A DNA stretch of 64,000 bases from an uncultured Lachnospiraceae bacterium. Lineage in GTDB: Bacteria; Bacillota; Clostridia; Lachnospirales; Lachnospiraceae. Every line of letters begins with the position of its first letter. Within the stretch, counting starts at the first letter, position 1. The position numbers and the translations under genes are program-made. The DNA lies in assembly GCA_934438085.1 (NCBI GenBank), contig CAKSBC010000003.1, positions 62,001 to 126,000 on the forward strand, written 5' to 3'. A model generated the notes under the pieces. That model had not been told where the DNA came from, did not search any database, and was given only the letters and a program-made list of their open reading frames with translations. This document shows, one piece after another, positions 50,340-60,072 of the stretch.

Positions 50340-51287
50340 TTATCTGATTTTTTCAATAATACTGTTGAGCTCATCCTCGGAATAATACTCTATTTCAATG
50401 CGTCCCTTTGATTTTCCGGTGCTTCTTATACTTACCTTTGTATTCATTGCCTCGGTGAGTTCTCTTTCAACAGCAGCTATATATAAAGCCTTATTCTTTT
50501 CTTCCTCTGTTTCCGAATGCTTCTTCTGCTGTTTTCCCTTGTCGGAATTATAGCTTTTTACCAGCTTTTCTGTTTGTCTTACGCTTAGTCCGTCATTTAT
50601 TACTTCTCTGGCGGCCTTATATTGATTGCGCTTTCCGTTGATTGCAAGAATAGCTCTAGCGTGTCCTGCTGACAATTCTCCGTTTTCAATAAGCTCAAGA
50701 ACAACATCATCTAACTGAAGAAGTCTCATGCTGTTAGTAATTGCTGTTCTGCTCTTGGATACTCTCTTTGCGAGTTCTTCCTGCGTAAGATCGTATTCAT
50801 CTATCAGTGCCTTATACGCCATCGCTTCTTCAACACTTCCGAGATCCTCTCTTTGGATATTTTCTATGAGTGCAGCTTCAGCAGCCTCTCTGCTGTCCAT
50901 ATCCTTAACTATAGCAGGTATTTCCTTAAGTCCGGCAAGCTTAGATGCCCTCCATCGTCTTTCTCCTACAACGATCTCATACATCCTGCCCTTTTGCTTA
51001 ACTAAAATTGGCTGAAGTACGCCATGCTCTTTTATTGACTCAGAAAGCTCCTTCAGGCTTTCTTCATTAAATATCTTTCTTGGCTGTGATGCATTCGGCT
51101 CTATAAGAGACAGTTTTATTACAGATGTTTCACGTGAAACATTTTCATTTTTATCTTCCGATGCTTTTACGCCTGTTCTTGTTGTTTTCCTTTGTCCGGA
51201 TGATTTTTTAGCTGATGTCTGTACTGCTTCGGTTACTTCTTCTCCGAATATGGCACCGAGACCTCTTCCTAACCCTTTTTTTGTCAT
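50340..51287 (-). CDS. parB: Chromosome partition protein ParB (Spo0J)
   Basis: The 315-residue protein has the N-terminal CTPase domain (PRKIFNEESLKELSESIKEH and the GERRWRASKLAGLKEIPAIV box). A central HTH for parS follows (DEYDLTQEELAKRVSKSRTAITNSMRLL), then a dimerisation tail. It spreads from parS as a CTP-loaded clamp and recruits SMC. The linker at residues 49-54 (NVSRET) is encoded by a perfect parS site. Confidence 0.96.
   Translation of the reverse strand: MTKKGLGRGLGAIFGEEVTEAVQTSAKKSSGQRKTTRTGVKASEDKNENVSRETSVIKLSLIEPNASQPRKIFNEESLKELSESIKEHGVLQPILVKQKGRMYEIVVGERRWRASKLAGLKEIPAIVKDMDSREAAEAALIENIQREDLGSVEEAMAYKALIDEYDLTQEELAKRVSKSRTAITNSMRLLQLDDVVLELIENGELSAGHARAILAINGKRNQYKAAREVINDGLSVRQTEKLVKSYNSDKGKQQKKHSETEEEKNKALYIAAVERELTEAMNTKVSIRSTGKSKGRIEIEYYSEDELNSIIEKIR
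51126..51141. promoter_or_regulatory. parS site within parB
   Basis: TGTTTCACGTGAAACA is the exact 16-bp consensus palindrome bound by ParB/Spo0J. It is in frame so that it encodes Asn-Val-Ser-Arg-Glu-Thr at residues 49-54, in the variable linker before the conserved core. It lies about 9.1 kb from the dnaA start. Confidence 0.95.
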
Positions 51288-51368
51288 TTTATCTTTACAC
51301 GATCATATCAAGATACACTTGATCGTATACCCTTTCTGTATATTTATTTTTCAGCGAGACTTGCTGAA

Positions 51369-52130
51369 TCATCCTTTGTTTAAAAGCTCTGCCGCCAGCA
51401 TTCTGTAGCTTTCGGCTCCTCTTGAGGAAGGATCATAAGTCGTTATCGGCTCACCGTGTGAAGGTGCCTCGGCCAATCTTACATTACGCGGAATAACTGT
51501 TTCAAAGATATTCTCTCTGAGTGTTGCTCTGACCGATTCAATTACCTGATCGCTTAAGTTTGTTCTTCCGTCGTACATAGTGAACAGAATTCCGAATATT
51601 TTAAGCTTTTTATTTAACTTCTGCTGAACAAGACCTATAGTATTAAGCACCTGACTTAATCCTTCCAACGCATAATATTCGCACTGAACAGGAATAATTG
51701 CTGAATCTGAAGCAGCAAGAGCGTTAACTGTCAGCGGTCCTATCGACGGCGGACAATCAATAAATATGTAGTCATATTCATTTTTTATCGACTTGAGTGC
51801 ATTTTTAAGAGCAGTCTGTCCGTTTTCCTGATTAACAAGCTCTACCTCAGCTCCGGAAAGATCTATATCAGCAGGTATTATATCAACATTTTCAGCTGCA
51901 TCCTTAATAATGCAGTCCGATAGTCTGGAATTTCCGCATATCAGATCGTATATTGTTCTGTTTCCGCTCATACCATCTGCAAGCAGTCCGCTCGTTGAAT
52001 TGCCCTGTGGATCAAAATCGATTAATAATACTTTCTGGCCGGCCTCACCGAGTGCAGCCGATAGATTTATGGCCGTGGTTGTCTTACCGACACCACCCTT
52101 CTGATTGGTTAAAGATATAATTTGTGACAT
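51369..52130 (-). CDS. parA: Chromosome partition ATPase ParA (Soj)
   Basis: The 253-residue protein has the deviant Walker A NQKGGVGKTTTAINL near the start, Walker A' LLIDFDPQGNSTS and Walker B YIFIDCPPSIGPL. It binds DNA as an ATP dimer and moves the origin; it also controls DnaA in B. subtilis (Soj). It is 81 bp upstream of parB and in the same direction. Confidence 0.96.
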   Translation of the reverse strand: MSQIISLTNQKGGVGKTTTAINLSAALGEAGQKVLLIDFDPQGNSTSGLLADGMSGNRTIYDLICGNSRLSDCIIKDAAENVDIIPADIDLSGAEVELVNQENGQTALKNALKSIKNEYDYIFIDCPPSIGPLTVNALAASDSAIIPVQCEYYALEGLSQVLNTIGLVQQKLNKKLKIFGILFTMYDGRTNLSDQVIESVRATLRENIFETVIPRNVRLAEAPSHGEPITTYDPSSRGAESYRMLAAELLNKG

Positions 52131-52190
52131 ATATTCTCCTTACAACAAACGCTATAATAACACAGAGACAGTGGTTTATAAACACTATCT

Positions 52191-53636
52191 TTACTTTCCC
52201 ATACAGAACTTGGAGAATATCTCGTTTATAAGGTCCTCGCCCACTTCTTCTCCGCATATTTCACCTAATGCTCTGTATGCATCCATAAGATCAATAGTAT
52301 ACATATCCTCTGGCATGTAATTGTCAATTGATTCAATCACTCCGCCAAGCGAAGCATACGCCGATTTAAGTAAGGATACATGTCTGACTGAAGATATAAC
52401 GAGCTGGTCATTATAATCTATTTCTCCGGAGGTAAACATACTGTCTATATAATTATAGAGTTCGTCGATTCCGTATTCATTTTTAGCAGAAATAACTATA
52501 TAGCTTCTCTTATCCTCCGGGAGCAGAGACACAGCTTCAGTAATATCTACAATCTGTGCAAGATCTGATTTATTAAAAATAATAAGCGGTTTAGCGTTAA
52601 ATTCACCTACAAGCTTAAACAATTCTCTGTCTTCATCTGTAAGTGCCTCTGACATATCCACAACACACAGTATAAGATCTGCATTCTCAGCACTTTTAAG
52701 TGCTCTGTCAATGCCGATTTTTTCAACCTCATCCTCAGTCCTTCTGATTCCGGCGGTATCCATAAGATTCAAAGTTACATTTCCGATAGAAACACTCTCT
52801 GAAATAGTATCTCTTGTTGTTCCCGGAATCTTAGTAACGATGGCACGTTCTTCGCCTAAAACTGCATTTAGTAATGAAGATTTTCCTGCATTAGGACGTC
52901 CTAATATTACGGTATTGATACCTTCCTTGATAAGCTTGCCTCGCTTGTAGCTTTTTATAAGATCCTCTATTTCATTCCTAACAGCTTCAACATTATACTT
53001 TAGTGTATCAGCAAAACCATCAAGGGAATAATGCTCCGGATCATCGAGCGCAGCTTCTATAAATGCTGTATCATTAATGATCTTCGCCCTTATCTCCTTT
53101 ATCTTATCCGAAACACTGCCTCTAAGCTGTGATACCGAAGCTTTAATAGCATTATCATTCTTTGCTGTTATGAGATCAATTACAGCTTCAGCCTGAGAAA
53201 GATCGATCCTTCCGTTTAAGAATGCACGCTTTGTAAACTCTCCGGGCTCTGCAGGTCTCGCACCGGCGTCCGTAACAGCTTCGAGTATACGCTTCATCAT
53301 AAGTACGCCGCCATGGCAGTCTATTTCTATGGTATCCTCACCGGTATATGTATGAGGAGCCTTCATATTTATTACGAGGACCTCGTCCAATGTTTCACGT
53401 GAAACATTTTTATCTGTATTCGGTTCATCCGCAGAACTGCTGTTATTGGCTCCGCTGCATGTGACTATAAATCCGTAATGGACCTTGTTTGGTTCGGAAA
53501 GATCCACATGGTTTCCTTTTTTTGTTCTGAAGATCCTGTCTATCACTTCATAGCTTTCAGATCCGGATATTCTGATTATGCCGATACCGGACTCCGTAAG
53601 TCCTGACGATATTGCGGCTATAGTATCATTTATCAT
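52191..53636 (-). CDS. mnmE: tRNA modification GTPase MnmE
   Basis: The 481-residue protein has the N-terminal tetrahydrofolate-binding domain (IAAISSGLTESGIGIIRISG) and the G domain: G1 LGRPNAGKSSLLN, G3 DTAGIRR, G4 NKSD. It ends in C-M-G-K, the C-x-G-K motif for 5-carboxymethylaminomethyl-uridine synthesis with MnmG. It is about 20 residues longer than usual because of an insert at about residues 61-83 (NNSSSADEPNTDKNVSRET) that contains parS. Unusually it lies after rsmG rather than before mnmG. Confidence 0.95.
   Translation of the reverse strand: MINDTIAAISSGLTESGIGIIRISGSESYEVIDRIFRTKKGNHVDLSEPNKVHYGFIVTCSGANNSSSADEPNTDKNVSRETLDEVLVINMKAPHTYTGEDTIEIDCHGGVLMMKRILEAVTDAGARPAEPGEFTKRAFLNGRIDLSQAEAVIDLITAKNDNAIKASVSQLRGSVSDKIKEIRAKIINDTAFIEAALDDPEHYSLDGFADTLKYNVEAVRNEIEDLIKSYKRGKLIKEGINTVILGRPNAGKSSLLNAVLGEERAIVTKIPGTTRDTISESVSIGNVTLNLMDTAGIRRTEDEVEKIGIDRALKSAENADLILCVVDMSEALTDEDRELFKLVGEFNAKPLIIFNKSDLAQIVDITEAVSLLPEDKRSYIVISAKNEYGIDELYNYIDSMFTSGEIDYNDQLVISSVRHVSLLKSAYASLGGVIESIDNYMPEDMYTIDLMDAYRALGEICGEEVGEDLINEIFSKFCMGK
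53391..53406. promoter_or_regulatory. parS site within mnmE
   Basis: A second perfect TGTTTCACGTGAAACA, reading in the same frame as in parB (Asn-Val-Ser-Arg-Glu-Thr, residues 77-82). It sits in a non-conserved insert of MnmE, about 6.8 kb from dnaA. Confidence 0.95.
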
Positions 53637-53666
53637 AAAAACTCCAAATATAATTTATATAGCTAA

Positions 53667-53706
53667 ATAATCTGCAGTACTATTTTAGCATAATACTGCA
53701 GATTAT
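53667..53706 (-). other. Long perfect hairpin between rsmG and mnmE
   Basis: A 13-bp stem (ATAATCTGCAGTA with TACTGCAGATTAT) and a 14-nt loop lie in the 138-bp gap, followed on the minus strand by TTTAGC rather than a strong U-run. It probably ends or attenuates the mnmG-rsmG transcript before mnmE. Confidence 0.6.
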
Positions 53707-53774
53707 AAATGTTGATATTTTATTACATATTTCACGCTTATTATAAAATAAAGCACTATATAGTTTATAGCTGT

Positions 53775-54518
53775 TTATTTAAGCGGATCACTTGAAGGCA
53801 TTCCGGCCTTTCTCGGGTATTTTTTCGGCGTAGGCTTATTCCTTCCGACAGTAACTATACATCTGACCATATCTGTCTCAGGAAGTGTAAACTGAACCTT
53901 ACCTGTAATCTTACCGCCAAGCTTATTAAGTGCGCCCTCGGCATTTTTAAGCTCTTCATCTGTCTCAACGCTTTTATAAGCCGCAAAAATTCCTGTAGTA
54001 TTAACAAAAGGCAGGCAATATTCAAGAAGAGTAGACATATTTGCAACAGCTCTCGACACTACTATGTCATACTGCTCTCTGAATTTAGGATCATGACCGA
54101 AGTTTTCAGCTCTACCATGCACAGTTGTAACATTTTTAAGCGAAAGCTTATCAATGACCTCATTAAGAAAAACCAATCTCTTGTTAAGTGAATCAAAGAG
54201 AGTAACATTTAGCCAAGGATACACTATTTTAAGGACAAGCCCCGGAAATCCGGCTCCTGTACCGACATCTATAATCTTTGGTTCAGAAATACTTTTTCGC
54301 ATTTCTTCAAGATCTACAGCCTTTGCTATACTTAAGCTGTCAGCAAAATGCTTGGTAACCACCTCACCTTCTTCTGTAATACCGGTAAGGTTCATGACCT
54401 TATTCTTTTCCACAAGCATTTCATAGTATGTGTATAACTGTTCCAGCTTAGACTCATCCAATTCTATTCCGAAGGCCTCCGCTGAGGCTCTCATTTTATT
54501 TTCAAAGCTCTGCGTCAT
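53775..54518 (-). CDS. rsmG: 16S rRNA (guanine-527-N7)-methyltransferase
   Basis: The 247-residue protein has the SAM-dependent Rossmann fold with [19 protein letters not shown] (motif I), [11 protein letters not shown] and [20 protein letters not shown], the typical RsmG segments. It methylates G527 of 16S rRNA. The start overlaps the mnmG stop by 4 bases. The C-terminus has a short extra Pro/Lys tail. Confidence 0.94.
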   Translation of the reverse strand: MTQSFENKMRASAEAFGIELDESKLEQLYTYYEMLVEKNKVMNLTGITEEGEVVTKHFADSLSIAKAVDLEEMRKSISEPKIIDVGTGAGFPGLVLKIVYPWLNVTLFDSLNKRLVFLNEVIDKLSLKNVTTVHGRAENFGHDPKFREQYDIVVSRAVANMSTLLEYCLPFVNTTGIFAAYKSVETDEELKNAEGALNKLGGKITGKVQFTLPETDMVRCIVTVGRNKPTPKKYPRKAGMPSSDPLK

Positions 54519-56437
54519 TTATTTCTCTCCGATTTATATCTTTCAAGATACACCAGCAGAACGCTTATATCTGCAGGTGATACTCCGGATACTCTTCCGG
54601 CCTGGCCAATATTGGCAGGTCTGATCTTATCAAGCTTTTGTCTTGCCTCAAGTCTCAGTCCGTCAATATTCATATAGTTAATATCATCAGGCAGCAGCTT
54701 TCCCTCAAGCTTCTTAAAATGTCCTACCTGCTGCAGCTGTTTATCAATATAGCCCTCATATTTTATCTGAATGTTAACCTGCTCTCTCACTCTCCAGGAT
54801 AATTCAGGTCTGTCATCATCTATCGCAGCAAGAATTTCATAGTCAAGCTCCGGTCTTTTAATAAGATTTGCAAAGGTAACTCCGTGTCCGTCCGTAAGCT
54901 CAGAGGATCCATGGTCACGCAAAAATTCATTTACACGAGCGTTTGCTCCTGCAGTCTTGGTTCTTACTCGATTTATTTCCTTCTCGATCTGTTCCTTTTT
55001 ATTTAAAAACTTCTCATACTCTTCATCGCTTACAAGACCAATCTTGTGTCCGATATCTCTCAATCTGAGATCAGCATTATCCTGTCTCAAAAGAAGTCTG
55101 TACTCTGCCCTTGATGTCATCATTCTGTATGGCTCAGTACTTTCCTTAGTTACAAGATCATCTATAAGAACACCTATATATGCATCAGAACGATGGAGTA
55201 CGATCTCCTCCTTGCCTAAAACCGATAGTCCGGCATTAACACCGGCCATAAAGCCCTGTACCGCAGCCTCCTCATATCCGGATGAACCGTTGATCTGTCC
55301 TCCTGTGTAAAGGCCGCTGATCTCCTTTGTCTCAAGCGTTGCCTTTAAGCAGGTAGCATCGATGCAGTCATATTCTATAGCATAAGCATTTCGTACTATT
55401 GAAGCATTTTCAAAACCCTTCATGCTGTGGATCATCGCATACTGAACATCCTCAGGCATGCTTGAGCTCATGCCTGAAAGATATAACTCATTTGTGTATA
55501 AACCTTCCGGCTCAACAAATATCTGATGTCTTTCCTTATCCGGGAATTTTACTATCTTATCTTCGATTGAAGGACAATATCTTGGGCCTACTCCCTTTAT
55601 AACACCTGAATATAGAGGTGAACGATCAATATTTTCTCTGATTATCCTGTGAGTTTCCTCATTAGTATATGTCAGATAGCAGCTTACCTGCTCTCTCATA
55701 ATGTCTTCAGGCTCATTTGAAAATGAAAACGGTCTGATATTCTCGTCGCCCTTCTGCTCTTCCATCTTAGAAAAATCTACAGTTCTTCCGTCAACTCTTG
55801 CAGGAGTTCCTGTTTTAAAACGTCTTACCGGAAGTCCTATATTGATCAGAGATCCTGTAAGATGATCAGCAGCTTTAAGTCCGTTAGGTCCTGTATATTC
55901 ACTGGTTTCGCCATAGATACATTTTGCTTTAAGATATACTCCGGTGCACAAAACTGCTTTCTTACAATGGTATAAAGCACCTGATACAGTCTTAACTCCG
56001 GTAACACGCTTAATTTCTTTGTCACCATCTTTGACTGTTTCAACTATTATTTCGGCAGCTTCAGCCTGCTTGATAGTAAGACCGGGAGTATTTTCCATAG
56101 TATGTCTCATCTGTCTTACATATTCCTGCTTATCAGCCTGAGCACGAAGACTATGTACAGCCGGCCCCTTGGAAACATTAAGCATTTTTGTCTGAATAAA
56201 TGCCTTATCTATGTTTTTTCCCATTTCTCCGCCTAAGGCATCCAGCTCACATACAAGATGTCCCTTGGAGCTTCCGCCTATATTCGGATTACAAGGCATC
56301 ATAGCAATGCTGTCTACACTTACAGTAAATACTACCGTTTTAAGTCCCATACGAGCGCATGCAAGAGCCGCCTCACAGCCTGCATGTCCGGCACCTACTA
56401 CAACAATATCAAAATATTCCTCAATAAACTTTCCCAT
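54515..56437 (-). CDS. mnmG: tRNA uridine-5-carboxymethylaminomethyl modification enzyme MnmG
   Basis: The 640-residue protein has the N-terminal FAD site [19 protein letters not shown] and the GidA signatures [20 protein letters not shown] and [18 protein letters not shown]. It works with MnmE on tRNA wobble uridines. It has its own promoter at 56501-56529 and lies after the terminator of the rpmH-jag operon. Confidence 0.96.
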   Translation of the reverse strand: MGKFIEEYFDIVVVGAGHAGCEAALACARMGLKTVVFTVSVDSIAMMPCNPNIGGSSKGHLVCELDALGGEMGKNIDKAFIQTKMLNVSKGPAVHSLRAQADKQEYVRQMRHTMENTPGLTIKQAEAAEIIVETVKDGDKEIKRVTGVKTVSGALYHCKKAVLCTGVYLKAKCIYGETSEYTGPNGLKAADHLTGSLINIGLPVRRFKTGTPARVDGRTVDFSKMEEQKGDENIRPFSFSNEPEDIMREQVSCYLTYTNEETHRIIRENIDRSPLYSGVIKGVGPRYCPSIEDKIVKFPDKERHQIFVEPEGLYTNELYLSGMSSSMPEDVQYAMIHSMKGFENASIVRNAYAIEYDCIDATCLKATLETKEISGLYTGGQINGSSGYEEAAVQGFMAGVNAGLSVLGKEEIVLHRSDAYIGVLIDDLVTKESTEPYRMMTSRAEYRLLLRQDNADLRLRDIGHKIGLVSDEEYEKFLNKKEQIEKEINRVRTKTAGANARVNEFLRDHGSSELTDGHGVTFANLIKRPELDYEILAAIDDDRPELSWRVREQVNIQIKYEGYIDKQLQQVGHFKKLEGKLLPDDINYMNIDGLRLEARQKLDKIRPANIGQAGRVSGVSPADISVLLVYLERYKSERNK

Positions 56438-56500
56438 TATCTATACCGTAAAATATCATCTCAAAACAAATTAACATCAAACTGAATCTTAAACTAACTT

Positions 56501-56529
56501 ATCATATAATTATTATCAACAATTATCAA
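56501..56529 (-). promoter_or_regulatory. Promoter of mnmG
   Basis: Minus-strand TTGATA (56524-56529), 17 bp and TATGAT (56501-56506), about 65 bp upstream of the mnmG start codon, in an AT-rich gap. Confidence 0.6.
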
Positions 56530-56660
56530 GTGCGGAGCTTAATTTATCAACATTATATTCATTCGATACACACATATATATCCAATGCACAGCAAATCAA
56601 GGGCATAACAATATCCTTTAAAACGCGCAAGTTATTTAATATTCTATTAGAGTACAATAT

Positions 56661-56690
56661 AAAAGCAGCATGACTGCTGAGCCATGCTGC
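56661..56690 (-). terminator. Terminator after jag
   Basis: GCAGCATG pairs with CATGCTGC (10-nt loop) and is followed on the minus strand by TTTTATATT. It closes the rpmH-rnpA-yidD-yidC-jag transcript 14 bp past the jag stop. Confidence 0.85.
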
Positions 56691-56703
56691 AAATTCTTTC
56701 ATA

Positions 56704-57765
56704 TTATTCTACTGTTTCTCTTCTGTATCCTGTGTTTTTCTTCTTTACAGGACAGATAACAACATGTCTGTAAGGCTCCTCACCTTCTGATCTTGTTATG
56801 ATATCCTTTTCGCTCTGAAGTACAGAATGTATGATCCTTCTTTCATAAGCATTCATAGGCTCAAGCACTACAGGTCTCTTATTTCTCTTAACCTTATGTG
56901 CCATATTAACCGCAAATGCCTCAAGAGTTTCTTTTCTTCTTTCACGGTAGTTTTCTGTATCGAGCTTAACTCTTATAAAGCCATTCTGATGCTTATTAAC
57001 TACCTGGCTTGTAAGATACTGAAGAGCATCAAGAGTCTGTCCGCGCTTTCCGATAAGAACTCCCATATCATCTCCTGAAAGGTTAACGGTAAGCTCATTT
57101 ATCTCTGATGCATATTCACCGCTGTAATTGATATTCATATCCATGCTTGTGAATAAGCTCTCAAGGAAGGTCTTTGCTCTTTCAACCGGGTCTTCTGTAA
57201 GAACTATAGGCTTGATTTCACGTTCTTCTCTGCAAGGCTGTTCATTCTTTGCCTGCTCAGGTTGACGTCTGTCGCTTCTCTTATCTCTTGAAGAAGAGTC
57301 ATAAGCTCTGTCATTTCTCTTATTTCTGTTATCTCTTGTATTTCTCTGAGGTCTCTCGTGTCTTTCACGTCTTGGTGCACGCTCGCCTTCCTTGCTGAGA
57401 CCATCCTTTTCAACAGCCTCAGATTTAACGAGAGCTTCCTTATTTTCAGAAACAGAATCCTTTACAACGTCAGACTTTACAGCAACTGACTTTTCATTCT
57501 CTATCTTAACAGACTCAGTTACAGGTTTTCTTTCATCCGAAACAGCTGCCGAATTATCATTCTTAACTGCTTCCTGATGCTTATTATCATTATCAGACTT
57601 CTGATTAACGCTTATAACACAGTTCTTTGCTCCAATTCCGAAGAATCCCTTGGAGCCTTGTTCAATAACCTTATACTCGAGCTTATCACTTGTAACTCCG
57701 AGTTCAACGCAGGCCTTTGTTATGGCATCATCAAGAGTTTTTGCTTCAATTCTTAACTCTCCCAT
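56704..57765 (-). CDS. khpB: RNA-binding protein KhpB (Jag)
   Basis: The 353-residue protein has an N-terminal Jag_N domain (RIEAKTLDDAITKACVELG, with GSKGFFGIGAKN). A long disordered Ser/Lys then Arg-rich linker (about residues 68-180, ERAPRRERHERPQRNTRD) follows. The KH domain (VLIGKRGQTLDALQYLTSQ) and the R3H domain (MNAYERRIIHSVLQ) close the protein. The linker makes it longer than B. subtilis Jag (about 208). It forms a dimer with KhpA and affects cell elongation in streptococci. Confidence 0.94.
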   Translation of the reverse strand: MGELRIEAKTLDDAITKACVELGVTSDKLEYKVIEQGSKGFFGIGAKNCVISVNQKSDNDNKHQEAVKNDNSAAVSDERKPVTESVKIENEKSVAVKSDVVKDSVSENKEALVKSEAVEKDGLSKEGERAPRRERHERPQRNTRDNRNKRNDRAYDSSSRDKRSDRRQPEQAKNEQPCREEREIKPIVLTEDPVERAKTFLESLFTSMDMNINYSGEYASEINELTVNLSGDDMGVLIGKRGQTLDALQYLTSQVVNKHQNGFIRVKLDTENYRERRKETLEAFAVNMAHKVKRNKRPVVLEPMNAYERRIIHSVLQSEKDIITRSEGEEPYRHVVICPVKKKNTGYRRETVE

Positions 57766-57779
57766 TTCTCCCTCCGATA

Positions 57780-59069
57780 TCAGTTTTTCTTAGACTTTCT
57801 GTTCTCGTACTGCTGAACCATATTAGCTCTGTCAGCTATTGAAGTGCTCTGGTAGTACTGATCATTTGCTTCAACTCTCTTCTTGGATGCAGCTTCCTTT
57901 GCTTCTAATGCTGCCTGAAGTTTTTCGTTCTTTTCCTGCATCCTCTTAAGATTTTCCTCTGTTGACTTCTCATTAATAGGAGGAAGTCCCTTCTTTGCAC
58001 GCTTTGCATTAGCCTTTTCAATATTAGCCTTGATAAGAGAATCTGTATCCACCTTATTAAAATGCTTATTAAGGAAGAACTGCTGTACTCCCATAAGAAC
58101 AGATGAAGCTACCCAGTAAATACCGATACCTGAAGCAAAGCTGAAGCAGAAGAATACAGACATAAGAGGCATCATGTATGTCATGCTCTTCATTGTAGCT
58201 GCAGCAGGATTGTTATCATCAGACATAGCTGAGTTATTGCTCATTCCTGTTATAAGCTTTGATGAAATGAACTGTGAAAGTCCGGCAAGCACAGGTATGA
58301 TCCATGCCTTAGGAGAAAGAAGTCCGTAAGACATAGGTGAGCTTGCAAGGTTAATACCGAGGAAGCTGTTAAGCTGTTCGATATGTGCATAATTCTGAGC
58401 AATTGTGTCTGCAGCGCTTGAAAAATGATCTGAAAAGCTTCCCCACTGTGCAGGATTTAAATGATAAAGGAAGTCAATAATGTGGTCAGTTGTTAATATC
58501 TCGCCTCCTGCTATTCTTGACTGAGTGATTACTTTTCTAAGCTCATCAGAGCTTTGAGCAAAAGTATTAACAGCCGCTATAGCTGAAGATCCGCCTATAG
58601 CATCAACAATTGTCTGAAAATATACCTTAACAGCACCAACATATGCCGGAATGTTAAGGATAACCTTGTAAAGTGCGAAGATAATAGGCATCTGTATAAA
58701 CATCTGCAGACATCCGCCTGTCATGCTCACACCATATTTTTCATATACAGCCTTTGTTTCAGCCTGCATCATCATTGCAGACTTCTGATCAGTCTTACCC
58801 TGATACTTTTTCTGTATAGCCATTATCTCCGGCTGTACAGCGCTCATCAGCTTCTGTGACTTAGACTGATTATATGAAAGAGGGAACATAATTATTCTTG
58901 TTACTATTGTAAAAAGAATAATGCAAACTCCGAGGTTGAAAATGCCATACTTTGCGCATATCTCGAAGATAAAGCTCATGATCATTCCCATAAGGTCAAC
59001 TAACCAGCTGTAAACAACACTGATGACTGGGATGTTACCGACTGTCCTGGTCAAAAATAATAAATTCAA
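57780..59069 (-). CDS. yidC: Membrane protein insertase YidC
   Basis: The 429-residue protein has the conserved five-helix core with LGVCIILFTIVTRIIMFPLS, the conserved positive groove residue (Arg in TIVTRIIMF) and FIQMPIIFALYKVILN, and MPLMSVFFCFSFASGIGIYW near the end. It inserts membrane proteins with or without SecYEG. The C-terminal tail (about 80 residues, Lys/Glu-rich) is long. It lacks the usual lipoprotein-type N-terminus of the B. subtilis SpoIIIJ form; the first helix follows directly. Confidence 0.94.
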   Translation of the reverse strand: MNLLFLTRTVGNIPVISVVYSWLVDLMGMIMSFIFEICAKYGIFNLGVCIILFTIVTRIIMFPLSYNQSKSQKLMSAVQPEIMAIQKKYQGKTDQKSAMMMQAETKAVYEKYGVSMTGGCLQMFIQMPIIFALYKVILNIPAYVGAVKVYFQTIVDAIGGSSAIAAVNTFAQSSDELRKVITQSRIAGGEILTTDHIIDFLYHLNPAQWGSFSDHFSSAADTIAQNYAHIEQLNSFLGINLASSPMSYGLLSPKAWIIPVLAGLSQFISSKLITGMSNNSAMSDDNNPAAATMKSMTYMMPLMSVFFCFSFASGIGIYWVASSVLMGVQQFFLNKHFNKVDTDSLIKANIEKANAKRAKKGLPPINEKSTEENLKRMQEKNEKLQAALEAKEAASKKRVEANDQYYQSTSIADRANMVQQYENRKSKKN

Positions 59070-59089
59070 ATCGTTTTCCTCCTGATTTG

Positions 59090-59305
59090 TTATGGAACAG
59101 GGTCATAACCGCCTTTGGCAAATGGATTGCATCTTAAAATTCTCCATGCTGCCAGCAATATACCTTTAAACACACCATACTTTTGTATTGCCTGAACGGC
59201 GTATTCAGAGCATGTTGGTATGTACTTACAGTGAGTATAGACCTTCATCGGGCTCAAATATTTTTGATAGAATCGTATCATTTTAATACATGCACGCTTT
59301 AACAT
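59090..59305 (-). CDS. yidD: Membrane protein insertion efficiency factor YidD
   Basis: The 71-residue protein has the family signature FYQKYLSPMKVYTHCKYIPTC followed by SEYAVQAIQKYG and LRCNPFAKGGYDPVP. It is a small amphipathic membrane-associated factor always near rnpA and yidC. It lies 20 bp before yidC. Confidence 0.94.
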   Translation of the reverse strand: MLKRACIKMIRFYQKYLSPMKVYTHCKYIPTCSEYAVQAIQKYGVFKGILLAAWRILRCNPFAKGGYDPVP

Positions 59306-59416
59306 AGGTCTCTCACTAACGAAAACTTCACATTCTGAGCTTAAGCTTTAGGGTTTATCCACAATAAATATCTGTAAATACAACAAAAAGCACATCGAGT
59401 TTATCTCATGTGCACC

Positions 59417-59767
59417 TTAAAGCTGATTGCTTTCCTGTGATATGTTATGATCCTGCAGAAGCCTGAGATAATTCTTTTCCAATTTCTCGTAACTGGCTCT
59501 GCCTGCCATACTTCTGGCAACTACGATGATGTCTTTTCCCTGTACTGTTCTGTAATCGTTAAGTCTGAAAATTTCTCGCATCTTTCTGCAGAAAGTATGC
59601 CTTACAACACTGTTGCCGACCTTTTTGCTGACAGAAATACCCAATCTGTTAGTGTCGGTCTCATTATCCGCAACATACATGATAAGAGAGCCTGCAGCTC
59701 TTGACTTACCGTTTTTATATATTTTGCGGTACTCGCTGTTTTTCTTTATAGACGGAAATCTTTTCAT
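59417..59767 (-). CDS. rnpA: Ribonuclease P protein component
   Basis: The 116-residue basic protein has FPSIKKNSEYRKIYKNGKS, RLGISVSKKVGNSVVRH and CRKMREIFRLN, the RNR-type RNase P motif, and binds the RNase P RNA. ATG at 59767 has no Shine-Dalgarno sequence, and the terminator of rpmH ends about 15 bases upstream. Both would keep RnpA far below ribosomal protein L34. Confidence 0.95.
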   Translation of the reverse strand: MKRFPSIKKNSEYRKIYKNGKSRAAGSLIMYVADNETDTNRLGISVSKKVGNSVVRHTFCRKMREIFRLNDYRTVQGKDIIVVARSMAGRASYEKLEKNYLRLLQDHNISQESNQL

Positions 59768-59780
59768 TGTAAAAAAGTCA

Positions 59781-59809
59781 GAAAAAAGAACCGCTTATGC
59801 AGCGGTTCT
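59781..59809 (-). terminator. Attenuating terminator between rpmH and rnpA
   Basis: AGAACCGCT and AGCGGTTCT form a perfect 9-bp stem with a 5-nt loop, followed on the minus strand by TTTTTT. It comes right after rpmH and reduces transcription into rnpA. Confidence 0.85.
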
Positions 59810-59824
59810 GTATACGCTTTCGGA

Positions 59825-59959
59825 TCAAACTGTAAGCTTTGCTCTGCCCTTAGCTCTTCTGTTAGCTAAGACCTTTCTTCCGCCTGCGCTGCTCATTCTG
59901 GCTCTGAAACCATGAACCTTTGATCTCTGTCTCTTCTTAGGCTGAAATGTCATTTTCAT
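59825..59959 (-). CDS. rpmH: 50S ribosomal protein L34
   Basis: The 44-residue basic protein reads [20 protein letters not shown], then [20 protein letters not shown], an exact L34 pattern. GGAGGTGATT precedes the start. It opens the conserved rpmH-rnpA-yidD-yidC-jag cluster and has a strong divergent promoter facing away from dnaA. Confidence 0.98.
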   Translation of the reverse strand: MKMTFQPKKRQRSKVHGFRARMSSAGGRKVLANRRAKGRAKLTV

Positions 59960-60026
59960 GATCCAATCACCTCCTACCTCTAATTTAAAATATTATTTGC
60001 CGTACAGATAATAAAACATCCTAAGT

Positions 60027-60056
60027 ATTATAAGGATAGATCTCAAGGTGTGTCAA
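60027..60056 (-). promoter_or_regulatory. Promoter of rpmH
   Basis: Minus-strand TTGACA (60051-60056), 18 bp and TATAAT (60027-60032), about 65 bp before the rpmH start. Confidence 0.85.
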
Positions 60057-60072
60057 CTCTTTTTTTTTGTAT

